Below are positions 1-8,322 of a stretch of 59,014 nt of DNA, one piece after another; position 1 is the first letter of the stretch, and every line of letters begins with the position of its first letter. The position numbers and the translations under genes were made by a program. The stretch is from Chloroflexota bacterium (GTDB taxonomy: Bacteria; Chloroflexota; Anaerolineae; DTLA01): positions 1 through 59,014 of the forward strand of contig JACIWU010000009.1 in assembly GCA_014360805.1 (NCBI GenBank), in the 5' to 3' direction. The notes beneath the pieces are model-generated. The model was given only the letters and a program-made list of their open reading frames with translations, did no database searches and was not told where the DNA came from.

Positions 1-56
1 CCGAACCGAAGATGCGAGTGTTCTATTGGAGTAGCGAGATTCTATAGGAGGATGCT

Positions 57-1181
57 GTGGAACTGCACGAATACCGAAGCCTTTTCCCGTCCGTGGCGAA
101 CCAGGTTTACCTGAACCACGCCGCCTGCTCCCCCCTCCCCACCCCCACCATCCAGGCGACGCAAGCCCTGCTGGAGGAGCAGCACCTGTACGGCTGCCGC
201 TACTCGCATGGGTGGTCGGGCCTGGTGGAGCAGATTCGCAAGACGGCAGCGCAGTTCATCGGCGCGTCCGAGGACGAAGTGGCCCTCACCCGCAACACCA
301 GCCACGGCCTGCTCCTGGTGGCCAATGGCCTCCCCTGGCGCGCCGGCGACAACCTCATCGTCCCGCAGGAGGAATTCACCGCCAACGTGTACCCCTGGCT
401 CACGCTGCGCGGCAGGGGCGTGGAGGTGCGCTTCGCGCCCGCGCGGGATCACCGCATCCTGCCCGAGGACATTGAGGCGCAGATGGACGCCCGCACGCGC
501 CTGGTCGCCATCAGCGCCGTGCAGTTCGGCAGCGGCTTCCGGTGCGACCTCCACGCCATCGCCGCCCTGTGTCGGGCGCGCGGCGTGCTCCTGTGCGTGG
601 ACGGCATCCAGGCGCTGGGGCAAATGCCGTTCAACGTCAACGACCCCCAGGTGGACTTCCTGTCCGCCGGCGGCCCCAAATGGCTCATGGCCCCGCTGGG
701 CACCGGCATCTTCTACTGCCGCAAGCCCCTGATTGAGCGGTTGGCGCCCGTGTTCATGGGCTGGCGCAGCACCACAAACCCCGACGACTATTACCGCTAC
801 GACATGCCCTGGCACCCCACCGCCCGGCGGTTTGAAGAAGCCACCCTCAACATCCCGGGCCTCCTGGGCCTGCAGGCCAGCATGAACCTGCTCGCCGAGG
901 CCGGGCTGGAGCGGATTCGGGCGCACCTGCTGCGACTCACGGACGCCTTGGCGGATGGGCTGAGGGCGCGGGGATACGTCGTAACCACGCCCATAGAGTA
1001 CACCGCGGAGCGCTCCGGCATCCTGTGCTTCAAACACCCGACGCTGAAGGCGGCCGAGATTCACGAGAGGCTGACGGCGGCGAACGTGGTCGTGTCCTTG
1101 CGCGGCGAGGTCATCCGCGTGTCGCCGCACTTCTACAACACGCCCGACGACATGGAGGCGCTCCTCCGGGCGTTGGGGTGA
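57..1181 (+). CDS. Class V aminotransferase (cysteine desulfurase / isopenicillin-N-epimerase-like)
   Basis: PLP-dependent fold-type I enzyme of 374 aa. Visible features are the N-terminal substrate loop LNHAACSPLP (about residues 19-28), the PLP-binding aspartate in CVDGIQALG (D182) and the Schiff-base lysine in GGPKWL (K208). The start is GTG at 57, preceded by AGGAGG at 47-52; an ATG five bases earlier is out of frame. It faces thiI tail to tail with only 13 bp between the stops. Class V enzymes include cysteine desulfurases that feed ThiI, but the cysteine-bearing loop of IscS/SufS is not evident near the C-terminus. The adjacency is therefore only suggestive, and a lyase, epimerase or kynureninase-like activity is equally possible. 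Confidence 0.85.
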   Translation: MELHEYRSLFPSVANQVYLNHAACSPLPTPTIQATQALLEEQHLYGCRYSHGWSGLVEQIRKTAAQFIGASEDEVALTRNTSHGLLLVANGLPWRAGDNLIVPQEEFTANVYPWLTLRGRGVEVRFAPARDHRILPEDIEAQMDARTRLVAISAVQFGSGFRCDLHAIAALCRARGVLLCVDGIQALGQMPFNVNDPQVDFLSAGGPKWLMAPLGTGIFYCRKPLIERLAPVFMGWRSTTNPDDYYRYDMPWHPTARRFEEATLNIPGLLGLQASMNLLAEAGLERIRAHLLRLTDALADGLRARGYVVTTPIEYTAERSGILCFKHPTLKAAEIHERLTAANVVVSLRGEVIRVSPHFYNTPDDMEALLRALG

Positions 1182-1194
1182 TTTCGCCCTCCCG

Positions 1195-2313
1195 CTACGG
1201 CAGCACATCGGCCAGGCGCTCGCGCAACTCCAGCCACTTGTCCATCGCGGGCCGCGTAACCACCGACGACGGCAGGAACGGGCACGGCTGCGATTCGCGC
1301 GTGGAGATGCCAAACGTCCCGATGGACCGCGCCAGGGCCATGATGTCCACCTTGTCGTACCCGATGAGCGGGCGCAGGATGGGCTTGCCGATTCCCATGG
1401 AGATCATCTCCAGACTCGCCAGCGTCTGACTCGCCACCTGCCCCACGTTCTCGCCCGTAACGATCGCGTTCGCCCCGATCTCGTCGGCCAGTTGCGCCGC
1501 CTTGCGGAGCATGGCGTGCTTGCAGAAGAGACACGTCCACCGCTCGGCCCGCAACTCGTGGAGCCGCTCCACAATCGGCAGCATGATCTCGTGATGGCTC
1601 AACACCAGCGGCTTGATGCGCCATCCGTAAGCGTATCGGTCCAGCACCTGGCAGTTCTCCAGCGCCTTCGCGGTCTCCACCTCGCTCTGCGTGAAATGGA
1701 GCGGGGCCACGCCGCACCCGCGCTTCATCATCAGCCATGCTGCCACCGGCGAATCAATCCCGCCCGAAATCAACGCCACCACCCGCCCCTGACTGTTCAG
1801 GGGCAACCCGCCCGGCCCTGGGCACGCCGCCGCGAAGATTAGCGCCTCCTCGCGGCGAATCTCCACGCCTATCGTTACATCCGCATCGTCCGAGAGGTCC
1901 ACGCGCGCCCCCGTCGCCAGGCGAATCGCCTCGCCTACGTGGGCGTTGATCTGCGGCGAGGTCAGGGGGAAGCCCTTGAAAGCGCGGCGCGCCTCCACGC
2001 GGAAGGTGCGGTCGGGCCCCAAACCAACGCCCCGTGCGATGGACACGGCCTCGGTGGTGATCGCCTCCACGTCCAGTGGCGCGCGATGCACCGCGCTCAG
2101 CGACACAATCCCGAACACACGCTGGAGATGGGGCAGCGCCGCGTCCACATCGTCGGTCTCCACGTACAGGCGCTGGCCGTGCACCGAAACCTCGCCCGCC
2201 AGGCCGTTCCGCTTCAGGCAGTCCTTTATGTTGAGCCGCAGCCGCCGCACGAACAGGTTGCGGTTTCGCCCCTTCAACCCGATCTCGCCGTACCGCACCA
2301 AAATCAGGCCCAT
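1195..2313 (-). CDS. thiI: tRNA 4-thiouridine synthase ThiI (short form without rhodanese domain)
   Basis: Adenylates U8 of tRNA and inserts sulfur; in many bacteria it also supplies sulfur for thiamine thiazole synthesis. The 372-aa protein has the N-terminal ferredoxin-like region (VRYGEIGLKGRNR), a THUMP domain at about 60-165, the PP-loop SGGIDS at about 183-188, and a C-terminal Cys in the QPCPFLPSSVVTRP segment that aligns with the catalytic Cys of ThiI. There is no C-terminal rhodanese domain, as in many Gram-positive and archaeal homologues, so sulfur must come from a separate carrier. ATG 2313 is chosen because GGAGGGG lies 5 bases upstream; the frame is open a few codons further. 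A terminator-like hairpin of the upstream secF overlaps this leader. Confidence 0.93.
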   Translation of the reverse strand: MGLILVRYGEIGLKGRNRNLFVRRLRLNIKDCLKRNGLAGEVSVHGQRLYVETDDVDAALPHLQRVFGIVSLSAVHRAPLDVEAITTEAVSIARGVGLGPDRTFRVEARRAFKGFPLTSPQINAHVGEAIRLATGARVDLSDDADVTIGVEIRREEALIFAAACPGPGGLPLNSQGRVVALISGGIDSPVAAWLMMKRGCGVAPLHFTQSEVETAKALENCQVLDRYAYGWRIKPLVLSHHEIMLPIVERLHELRAERWTCLFCKHAMLRKAAQLADEIGANAIVTGENVGQVASQTLASLEMISMGIGKPILRPLIGYDKVDIMALARSIGTFGISTRESQPCPFLPSSVVTRPAMDKWLELRERLADVLP

Positions 2314-2325
2314 CGCATCCCCTCC

Positions 2326-2360
2326 GAAAAGCAAAGCGGGGCAAGGTTAACCCCGCCCCG
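2326..2360 (-). terminator. Probable rho-independent terminator after secF
   Basis: Read on the minus strand, CGGGGC (2360-2355) pairs with GCCCCG (2342-2337) across a 12-base loop, followed by a T-rich stretch CTTTGCTTTTC. It lies between the secF stop and the thiI ribosome-binding site, so read-through or processing here would decide whether thiI is co-transcribed with secDF. Confidence 0.55.
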
Positions 2361-2385
2361 CCGTAAAGTCCATGTTCGCGCCCGT

Positions 2386-3309
2386 CTAGGCAGTGGCAGG
2401 GCGCCCCCGGAACAGCCTGCGGAAGAACCCGCCGATCTCCCCTTTCTCCCACACCACCAGCAACGGAACGGCAGTGAACAGCGAAGCGTAGGTCTCGCTC
2501 AGCATCCCCACCAGCATCACCAGCACGAATTGCTTGATGGTCGCGCCGCCGAACAGCAGAAGCGCCAACAGCACGAACATGGCGTTCAACTGCGTCGCCA
2601 GCGACCGGTGGAGCGTCTCCAGCACGCTGCGGTTGACGATGGTTTCGTAGTCCTCGCCCCGCCGCCTCGGGATGTTCTCACGAATGCGGTCAAACACCAC
2701 GATGATGTCCTGCACGCTGAACCCGATGACCGTCAACAGCGCGGTCAGGAACAGGGCGTCCACCTCCCAGCCCAGCACAGCACCCAGGATGGAGAACAGC
2801 CCCGTTACCACCAGGATGTTCTGCGCAATGGCGACCACCGCACAGACTCCGTACCGGAACGCGTTGGGCACCTTCCGGAACGCCAGCAGGATAAACGCAA
2901 CGATGGCCAGCGCCGTGAAGCCGATGGCCGTGAACGCCGACCGGGTAACTTCCTTGCCTACCGACGGCCCCACCGAGCGGAAGTACAATTCGGTTACCGG
3001 CCCGAAGCGCTCCTCCACTTTCTTCACCAGTTGCGCCTTAGTCTCCTCATCCACCTGCTTCATGCGGATGAGAACCGTCTTGTCGTCCCCCACGTTCGTC
3101 GCCGACGTGTCGGTATACCCCGCGTCCACAAACACATCGCGGACCTCGCTCGGGAAGACGGGCTTCTCAAAGCGCAGTTCCAGCGCCGCCCCGCCCGTGA
3201 AGTCAATGCTGGGCTTCAGCCCGTTCACCGCCAGGGATACAATGCCCGGAATCAGGATGATCAGCGTGATCAAGAAGTACCAGTAGCGTTTCTGTGCGAA
3301 ACTAAACAT
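2386..3309 (-). CDS. secF: Protein translocase subunit SecF
   Basis: Inner-membrane RND-type subunit that works with SecD to use the proton-motive force for late steps of Sec-dependent export. The 307-aa protein starts with one membrane helix (YWYFLITLIILIPGIVSL), followed by the typical SecF periplasmic opening IDFTGGAALELRF, then five helices with the conserved RND stretch FSVQDIIVVFDRIREN. Length is normal for stand-alone SecF. It follows secD by 24 bp in the same direction, the usual order. A hairpin and T-rich run follow its stop. Confidence 0.96.
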   Translation of the reverse strand: MFSFAQKRYWYFLITLIILIPGIVSLAVNGLKPSIDFTGGAALELRFEKPVFPSEVRDVFVDAGYTDTSATNVGDDKTVLIRMKQVDEETKAQLVKKVEERFGPVTELYFRSVGPSVGKEVTRSAFTAIGFTALAIVAFILLAFRKVPNAFRYGVCAVVAIAQNILVVTGLFSILGAVLGWEVDALFLTALLTVIGFSVQDIIVVFDRIRENIPRRRGEDYETIVNRSVLETLHRSLATQLNAMFVLLALLLFGGATIKQFVLVMLVGMLSETYASLFTAVPLLVVWEKGEIGGFFRRLFRGRPATA

Positions 3310-3333
3310 CTCGCCTCCTCAAGTCCATTCCTA

Positions 3334-4782
3334 TCAGACGCCCATGAGCCAGTGCTTGCCTTCAATCTTCTCGCCGACGGCATCAAACAACGCCCGCAGG
3401 AAGGTCCGAGTTACCGTGATGGCCGTGAACATGTTGATGATCACGCCAAGCCCCAGCGTGATGGCAAACCCCTTGACGATGGACGCGCCGAAGTTGGAGC
3501 CAAAGAAGAAGAGGATCGCGCACGTGATGAGCGTGGAGATGTTGGAATCCCTGATAGATGTCCACGCGCGGTCAAACCCCGCCGACAGGGCGCTTTCCAG
3601 ACTGCGCCCTGCCCGAATCTCCTCCTTCATGCGCTCAAAGACCAGGATGTTGGCGTCCACCGCCATGCCGATAGAAAGCAAGAAGCCCGCGATGCCCGGG
3701 AGGGTCAGGGTTACCGGCAGGAGTTTGTACACCATGAAGTTCAGCAGCCCGTAGAGAATCAACGCGAGCGCCGCCATAAGCCCAGGCAGACGATAGTAGG
3801 TGGTCATGAACAGCAGGACGACGATGACGCCGATGAGGCCCGCCGTCGTGCTCCGCCGCACCGAGTCGGAGCCCAGCGTCGCGCCCACGGTGCGGTTGTC
3901 CACAACCTTCAGTGGCACCGGCAGCGCGCCGTACTTCAACTGGATCGCGAGGCTGCGCGCCTCCTCCAGGGTGAAGTTTCCCTCAATCACGCCGCGGCCA
4001 TCCGGAATCGCCGACCTGATGACCGGGCATGAGATGACCACCTTGTCCAGGACGATGGCCAGATAGCGACCCACGTTGGCCGCCGTGTGATCCGCAAACA
4101 ACTGGGCGCTCTCCGGCTGCAGTTCAAACTGGATGAGCGGCTTGCCCGTATTGTCAAACCCCACATCCGCCTTCTTGAGGTCCTTGCCCGTCATCACCGT
4201 CTTGTAGATAATCTCCGGCGCGGGCGTCGGGGTAACCGTCGGTGTAACGGTGCCCGTCTCGGTAACGGGGGCGGTAGGCGTAACCACCTCGGTCGCGGTG
4301 GCCTCGGCGGTCGGCGTAACGGTAGGCGTGATCGGCCCGGGATCCGACGTGCCGAACGTCGTCTTCACCACCGTGCCGGGCTCAATGAACGTCTCCGAGT
4401 CTATGAACTCCAGGAGGCCGGTCTGCCGAAACGTCGCGATGGCCTGATCCGGGTCTTTGATGCCGGGGAGTTCCACAATAATGCGGCGGTCGCCCTGAAG
4501 TTGCACCAGCGGCTCCGTAACGCCCAGGCCGTTGACGCGGTTCTCCACAATCGTGCGGGCCGCTTCCATCGCCTCGGCGCTCACCTGAGTTGTCTCCGGC
4601 ACATCCGCCTCCAGAAGCACCTGCGTCCCGCCCTGAAGGTCCAAGCCCAGCCGCACGGAGATATCCCGCGTGCCCTTGATGAGCGGCAATTTGAGGGTGT
4701 CGTGGCCGGGCCAGTCAATCCAGATGGCCACGGCCGCAATGAGGATGACGAGAATCAGCAAATTGAAGTTCCGATCCCTCAT
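3334..4782 (-). CDS. secD: Protein translocase subunit SecD with a Thr/Pro-rich insertion
   Basis: Inner-membrane Sec accessory subunit of 482 aa. It has an N-terminal helix (residues about 7-22), the SecD hallmark RLGLDLQGGTQVLLE (about 44-58), periplasmic P1 regions, and a C-terminal block of membrane helices with GIAGFLLSIGMAVDANILVFER. Residues about 148-190 form a low-complexity stretch almost wholly of T, P, V and E (repeats like TPTVTPT), sitting between two folded parts of P1. Such a linker is typical of lipoproteins in this genome but not of SecD. The upstream leader carries two inverted repeats before the GAGGAGG ribosome-binding site. Confidence 0.95.
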   Translation of the reverse strand: MRDRNFNLLILVILIAAVAIWIDWPGHDTLKLPLIKGTRDISVRLGLDLQGGTQVLLEADVPETTQVSAEAMEAARTIVENRVNGLGVTEPLVQLQGDRRIIVELPGIKDPDQAIATFRQTGLLEFIDSETFIEPGTVVKTTFGTSDPGPITPTVTPTAEATATEVVTPTAPVTETGTVTPTVTPTPAPEIIYKTVMTGKDLKKADVGFDNTGKPLIQFELQPESAQLFADHTAANVGRYLAIVLDKVVISCPVIRSAIPDGRGVIEGNFTLEEARSLAIQLKYGALPVPLKVVDNRTVGATLGSDSVRRSTTAGLIGVIVVLLFMTTYYRLPGLMAALALILYGLLNFMVYKLLPVTLTLPGIAGFLLSIGMAVDANILVFERMKEEIRAGRSLESALSAGFDRAWTSIRDSNISTLITCAILFFFGSNFGASIVKGFAITLGLGVIINMFTAITVTRTFLRALFDAVGEKIEGKHWLMGV

Positions 4783-4841
4783 GAAGCGCTTCTCCTCCTC
4801 AGCCGGAAAGGCATCGCCGGCTCAAGTTCTTCAACATAAAC

Positions 4842-4876
4842 CAGGGCTCCTCGGCGCGTGGCTCCCAGGAGCCCTG
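4842..4876 (-). terminator. Stem-loop in the leader between the P-loop gene and secD
   Basis: A perfect 10-bp inverted repeat, CAGGGCTCCT (4842-4851) and AGGAGCCCTG (4867-4876), with a 15-base loop. On the minus strand it follows the stop of the small P-loop gene and is trailed only by GTTTATGTT, a weak T tract. A second repeat, AGCCGG/CCGGCT, lies between it and the secD ribosome-binding site. It may be a terminator of the upstream unit or a 5' leader structure for secD. Confidence 0.45.
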
Positions 4877-4913
4877 ATTGTTGAAAGCGTTGCTTGGTGA
4901 GGCCCATTATAGC

Positions 4914-5261
4914 CTACGGCAATAGGCGTGTCAAATAGCCCGCGGCCTTGCGGAACACCTGGTCTTCGTCCAGCCCATCGGAGGCGATGACAAGGTCGGC
5001 GTGCTCGCGGGCATGCTGCAGGCGCTGGCGCATCTCGTCGTACAGCCTCGGTGTCATCAGAGGATTGGGCCGGCGCCGCATCACCGTCTCATACTCCGCA
5101 TCCAGAAAGATGAGGACGTCGGGCGGGTGAATGCGCTGCCACATGTCGGGCACGTAGGAATGCTCCTGGGCAATCTCCGCCGCATCGTAGCCAGCCTGCC
5201 TCAGCCGCCACACCAGCGAGGTTTTCCCGGAGCCGCACACTCCAACAATACCAACCCTCAT
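4914..5261 (-). CDS. Small P-loop nucleotide-binding protein (unknown role)
   Basis: Only 115 aa. The N-terminus has a clear Walker A motif, GVCGSGKTS (residues 7-15), and a later hydrophobic strand ending in D (VLIFLDAEY) resembles Walker B. The layout is like a shortened adenylate-kinase or shikimate-kinase type P-loop NTPase. No substrate can be inferred. It lies 15 bp after the phosphatase gene and upstream of secD on the same strand, so it may be the last gene of a ferredoxin oxidoreductase/cca/phosphatase transcript. It is complete as it stands: the start follows directly after the phosphatase stop region and the stop is in place. Confidence 0.7.
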   Translation of the reverse strand: MRVGIVGVCGSGKTSLVWRLRQAGYDAAEIAQEHSYVPDMWQRIHPPDVLIFLDAEYETVMRRRPNPLMTPRLYDEMRQRLQHAREHADLVIASDGLDEDQVFRKAAGYLTRLLP

Positions 5262-5276
5262 GCCCCCGGCCTGCCC

Positions 5277-5996
5277 CTATATCGGCACGCGCACCACTAA
5301 CCGCCGCACTTCTCCCTGCTCCGCCCTGGGCACGATGCCCAGCACCAGCACGCTCATGTCATCGGCGGGCCTGCCCGAATCCAACTCCAGCGCCCGCTGC
5401 AGCAGCGCATCGGCGACGGCCTGCGGGTCCGGCGTAGCCTCGGCCACCTTCTGCGTGTACCCGAGCACATCCCACGGCCCCCGATTCCGTCCGGCAGCCC
5501 ACAGCCCATCGGTGGAAACAATCACCCACGTGCCAGCCTCAAAGGGAAACTCCAGAATCGTGGGCCTCGTGGCGGCGTACAGCCCGACAGGTCGGGCGGA
5601 CTCATCCACCACACTCCATTGCCCGTCCCGCCGCACGATAGCAGGGCACTGCGTATTGCGGGACAGCACCACCGTCCTCGTGGTCAAGTCTAGCGACAGG
5701 ATGGTCAGGTCGGCGCGAACTTTGCCCTGATACTGGGTGAAGAGATAATCGTGGGCGGCGCGTGCGGCGGCTCCATCCCGAACGCCCTCGCCCAGCAGCG
5801 ACACCACTTTGCGCGCCACGGTGTTACTGATGGCCTTGGCCCCGCGCCCGCTGCTCTGCCCATCCACGAGCACAAATGACAGCCCTCCACGCGGCCTCTC
5901 TATCATCTCCAGCGTGTCGCCGCTCTCGCGCGTGGCGTACTTGCCCACCTTGGCCGCAGCAACGCGCAACTCCAGCCCCAGGTCAACGATCTCCAC
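5277..5996 (-). CDS. PP2C/SpoIIE-type serine phosphatase-like protein
   Basis: A 239-aa protein with the metal-binding motifs of the PPM fold: FVLVDGQSSGRGAKA (first Asp-Gly), VSTDGLWAA in the middle and ADDMSVLVLG near the end. The compact form resembles SpoIIE/RsbU catalytic domains without a sensor region, so it is probably a soluble phosphoserine/threonine phosphatase acting on a partner-switch or signalling protein. No anti-sigma factor or kinase is nearby. Its start overlaps the 3' end of the CCA-adding enzyme gene by 14 bp, so the two are translationally coupled. Confidence 0.82.
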   Translation of the reverse strand: MEIVDLGLELRVAAAKVGKYATRESGDTLEMIERPRGGLSFVLVDGQSSGRGAKAISNTVARKVVSLLGEGVRDGAAARAAHDYLFTQYQGKVRADLTILSLDLTTRTVVLSRNTQCPAIVRRDGQWSVVDESARPVGLYAATRPTILEFPFEAGTWVIVSTDGLWAAGRNRGPWDVLGYTQKVAEATPDPQAVADALLQRALELDSGRPADDMSVLVLGIVPRAEQGEVRRLVVRVPI

Positions 5997-7686
5997 CTCG
6001 CCCCACCTTCTGCTGGCGTCTCACCACCCGCGCCGCCAACGCCAGCGCCTCCTCGCGAGTCGTAACTTTCCCTTCGGCCTGCGCCTCGCGGATGGCGTCC
6101 AGCAACACGCCGATGAGCGGCCCTTCGCTCAGTTGCAGCGCGGCCATCAACTCGCGCCCGTCCACCACAGGGCGCGGCGACACCACATGCGGCTCGCACA
6201 GGCACGCATGGAGCACGCGCCGCACGATGGCCTGCGCCGCTGTCCAAGACGGGTCGTCCTCCACGGGCTGCGTGGCGAACAGGTCGGCCAGGAACAACAG
6301 CGCCGCTGCCACCGTTCCATCGCCCACGGCGCGATGGAACCGGTACAGCGCCCGATTGGTAACCTGGCGCGTCCGTACCAGCGACAGGAGCCACATGTGT
6401 TCGCGCACCACGCCCGACACCAGCGCCACCGCCGCGGCGCTGTAGCGAAGGCGGGTCAGCGCCTGCGCGGCCATCTCCGCGCCCACCTGCGGATGACCAA
6501 AAAACCGCACGCGGCCCCTCTCCTCCGTCCGCGTGGCGGGCTTGCCGATGTCGTGCAGCGCCGCCGCCAGTTTCAGCAGCACAAGGCGCGACTCACCGGC
6601 CGCAACGCAGGACGCCAGATAGTCGGCCACCTGCGGGCGCAACGGGCCGAGCGTCACCACAAAATCGGCCCACGGCCCGCCCTCCGCGCCGCCCAACAAT
6701 GCCGCGGCGAGACCCTCCGCCGCCTCCACCGTCCGCAGGCTGTGCTCAAGCCCATCCCACACGTGGGGCCTGGGTTGCGCCAGCCCGCGAAGGCCCAAAA
6801 GTTCGGGCAGCACGATATCCAGCAGCCCCAGCCGCTCCATATCCCGCAGGCAAGCCCCGAAATCGGGCAACGCCGCCATGCGGTTCATCTCGTCCCGCAC
6901 CCGCTCCGCCGCCACACTGGCCAGCAGCGGCGCATCGGCCGCGACGGCCCCATCCAGCCCTGGGGCCGCCTTCAAGCGAAGTTCATGCACAAACCGCACA
7001 GCCCGCAGCGTCCGCACCGGATCGTCCCGAAACACTGCATCCGACACTGGCCGCAGGACGCCCGCCCCAAGGTCGGCCAGCCCGCCCAGCGGATCCACAA
7101 TGGCCTCGCGCCGCAGGTCGCCCATGGGCATGGCCATCGCGTTGATGGTGAAGTCGCGCGCGCGCAGGTCCGCGTCCAGGGTCGGCCCTCGCAACGCCGC
7201 CACGTCCACCGAAAACGACTCGCCCTGCCACGAAAACAGCACGCGCGCCACGTCTCGCTGCTCGTCCAGCGGGTAGAAGGCCCCGCCCAGCGCGTCGGCC
7301 AGCCACCGGCCGAGACCAAGTGCATCGCCAGGGACGACGATATCCACATCGTGGACGGCGCGCCCCAATAGGAAGTCGCGCACTGTGCCGCCAACCAGGA
7401 AAGCAGTCGCTTCCCGCTGCCCGATGGCCTCGGCCACGCGGCGGATGGCCCCTGGCGTCGCGTCGTAAGGCCCCTGCGAATCCGCCACCCGCGCTGGCGG
7501 GACATGCAGACAGCCGTCGTCGCGCGTCGGATTCGGGACGTACACGACCTGCGGCTCCTCGCGGCGGCGCGCCGACTTGGCCGCCTGGTACGCCTCGTCT
7601 CTCGTGCGCCCCACGCCCGCCACCCGATCCCTCACCAGGGCCACCCAGTACCCGGCATAGGCGCTCAAATCAGGTTGGCGCGGCAT
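5983..7686 (-). CDS. cca: CCA tRNA nucleotidyltransferase / poly(A) polymerase family with HD domain and an N-terminal extension
   Basis: Class II nucleotidyltransferase of 567 aa. Residues 1-55 (SAYAGYWVALVRDRVAGVG onward) look like a small DUF5678-type module, absent from ordinary Cca. The catalytic head follows, with GGTVRDFLLGR and the metal-binding DVDIVV, then the head/neck RNA-binding region, and an HD domain (LAAALHDIGKPATR, later VREHMW). It should add or repair tRNA 3' CCA; the two tRNA genes in this window lack encoded CCA, which fits. The N-terminal module is also found in bacterial proteins that pair a visible-residue marker with toxin-like or nucleotidyl functions, but nothing here shows its role. 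Transcribed with the kor genes upstream (22-bp gap). Confidence 0.88.
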   Translation of the reverse strand: MPRQPDLSAYAGYWVALVRDRVAGVGRTRDEAYQAAKSARRREEPQVVYVPNPTRDDGCLHVPPARVADSQGPYDATPGAIRRVAEAIGQREATAFLVGGTVRDFLLGRAVHDVDIVVPGDALGLGRWLADALGGAFYPLDEQRDVARVLFSWQGESFSVDVAALRGPTLDADLRARDFTINAMAMPMGDLRREAIVDPLGGLADLGAGVLRPVSDAVFRDDPVRTLRAVRFVHELRLKAAPGLDGAVAADAPLLASVAAERVRDEMNRMAALPDFGACLRDMERLGLLDIVLPELLGLRGLAQPRPHVWDGLEHSLRTVEAAEGLAAALLGGAEGGPWADFVVTLGPLRPQVADYLASCVAAGESRLVLLKLAAALHDIGKPATRTEERGRVRFFGHPQVGAEMAAQALTRLRYSAAAVALVSGVVREHMWLLSLVRTRQVTNRALYRFHRAVGDGTVAAALLFLADLFATQPVEDDPSWTAAQAIVRRVLHACLCEPHVVSPRPVVDGRELMAALQLSEGPLIGVLLDAIREAQAEGKVTTREEALALAARVVRRQQKVGRGGDR

Positions 7687-7708
7687 TGCACTCGCCCCTG
7701 TCCGGCGC

Positions 7709-8296
7709 TCAGGATGTGCGGGCAGGCGCAGATTGGCCCCGCTCGCTCTCGGCGCGGATTCGTTCCGCCTCGTCCAGTCCCGCCTGCAGCGCCTTGAGGT
7801 TGATGGTTTCTGTTCCTTTGGGCGCCCGCGCTCGCACCGCCGCCTCTATGGCCTTCCGCGACACGATGTCGGTCAGGCCCACGATAATGCCCAGCGCCAC
7901 CATGTTGGCGGTGATGCGGCGGCCGGTCGCCTCCTCCGCGATGCGGGTGATGGGAATCATGTAGGCGCGGCTGGTCGGCACCCGGTCCACGTGGACCGAG
8001 TCCACAATGAGGATGCCGTTTCGCTTCAGGTCGTACACGTACTTGCTGCATGCCTCCTGGCTCATGCAGAGGAGCAGGTCCGCGGCGATCACCTTGGGAT
8101 AGTCAATCACGCCGTCGCTGATGACCACCTCGGCCTTGCTGGCGCCGCCCCGAGCCTCCGGCCCGTAGGACTGCGTCTGCACGGCGTTTTTCCCGTCGTA
8201 CACCGCCGCCGCTTCGGCCAGGATCAGCCCGGCCAGGATCAGCCCCTGCCCTCCTTCGCCCGCCAGCCGGATTTCGTACCGTTCGTTATTCTTCAT
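7709..8296 (-). CDS. korC: 2-oxoacid:ferredoxin oxidoreductase, gamma subunit
   Basis: A 195-aa gamma-type subunit of a pyruvate/2-oxoglutarate ferredoxin oxidoreductase. It opens with RLAGEGGQGLILAG, the family signature (GxGGQG), and has QSYGPEARGG in the middle, both diagnostic of PorG/KorC. It assembles with the alpha and beta subunits encoded directly upstream to form the CoA-binding part of the enzyme. ATG 8296 is preferred because AGGAGG lies 4 bases upstream; an earlier start at 8326 would overlap korB and lacks a ribosome-binding site. Whether the enzyme prefers 2-oxoglutarate or another 2-oxoacid cannot be told from sequence alone. Confidence 0.92.
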   Translation of the reverse strand: MKNNERYEIRLAGEGGQGLILAGLILAEAAAVYDGKNAVQTQSYGPEARGGASKAEVVISDGVIDYPKVIAADLLLCMSQEACSKYVYDLKRNGILIVDSVHVDRVPTSRAYMIPITRIAEEATGRRITANMVALGIIVGLTDIVSRKAIEAAVRARAPKGTETINLKALQAGLDEAERIRAESERGQSAPARTS

Positions 8297-8322
8297 GATG
8301 CCTCCTGCGTGCGCCTTGAGCC

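Noticed and set aside
1939-4032. Very long open frame on the plus strand opposite thiI, secF and secD
   Set aside because: It is rich in Arg/His/Gln, has no motif, and lies opposite well-recognised genes. GC-rich codon bias makes such shadow frames common here.
5809-7371. 520-residue plus-strand open frame opposite the phosphatase and cca genes
   Set aside because: Low-complexity Arg/His/Gln composition and complete overlap with cca, whose domains are clear.
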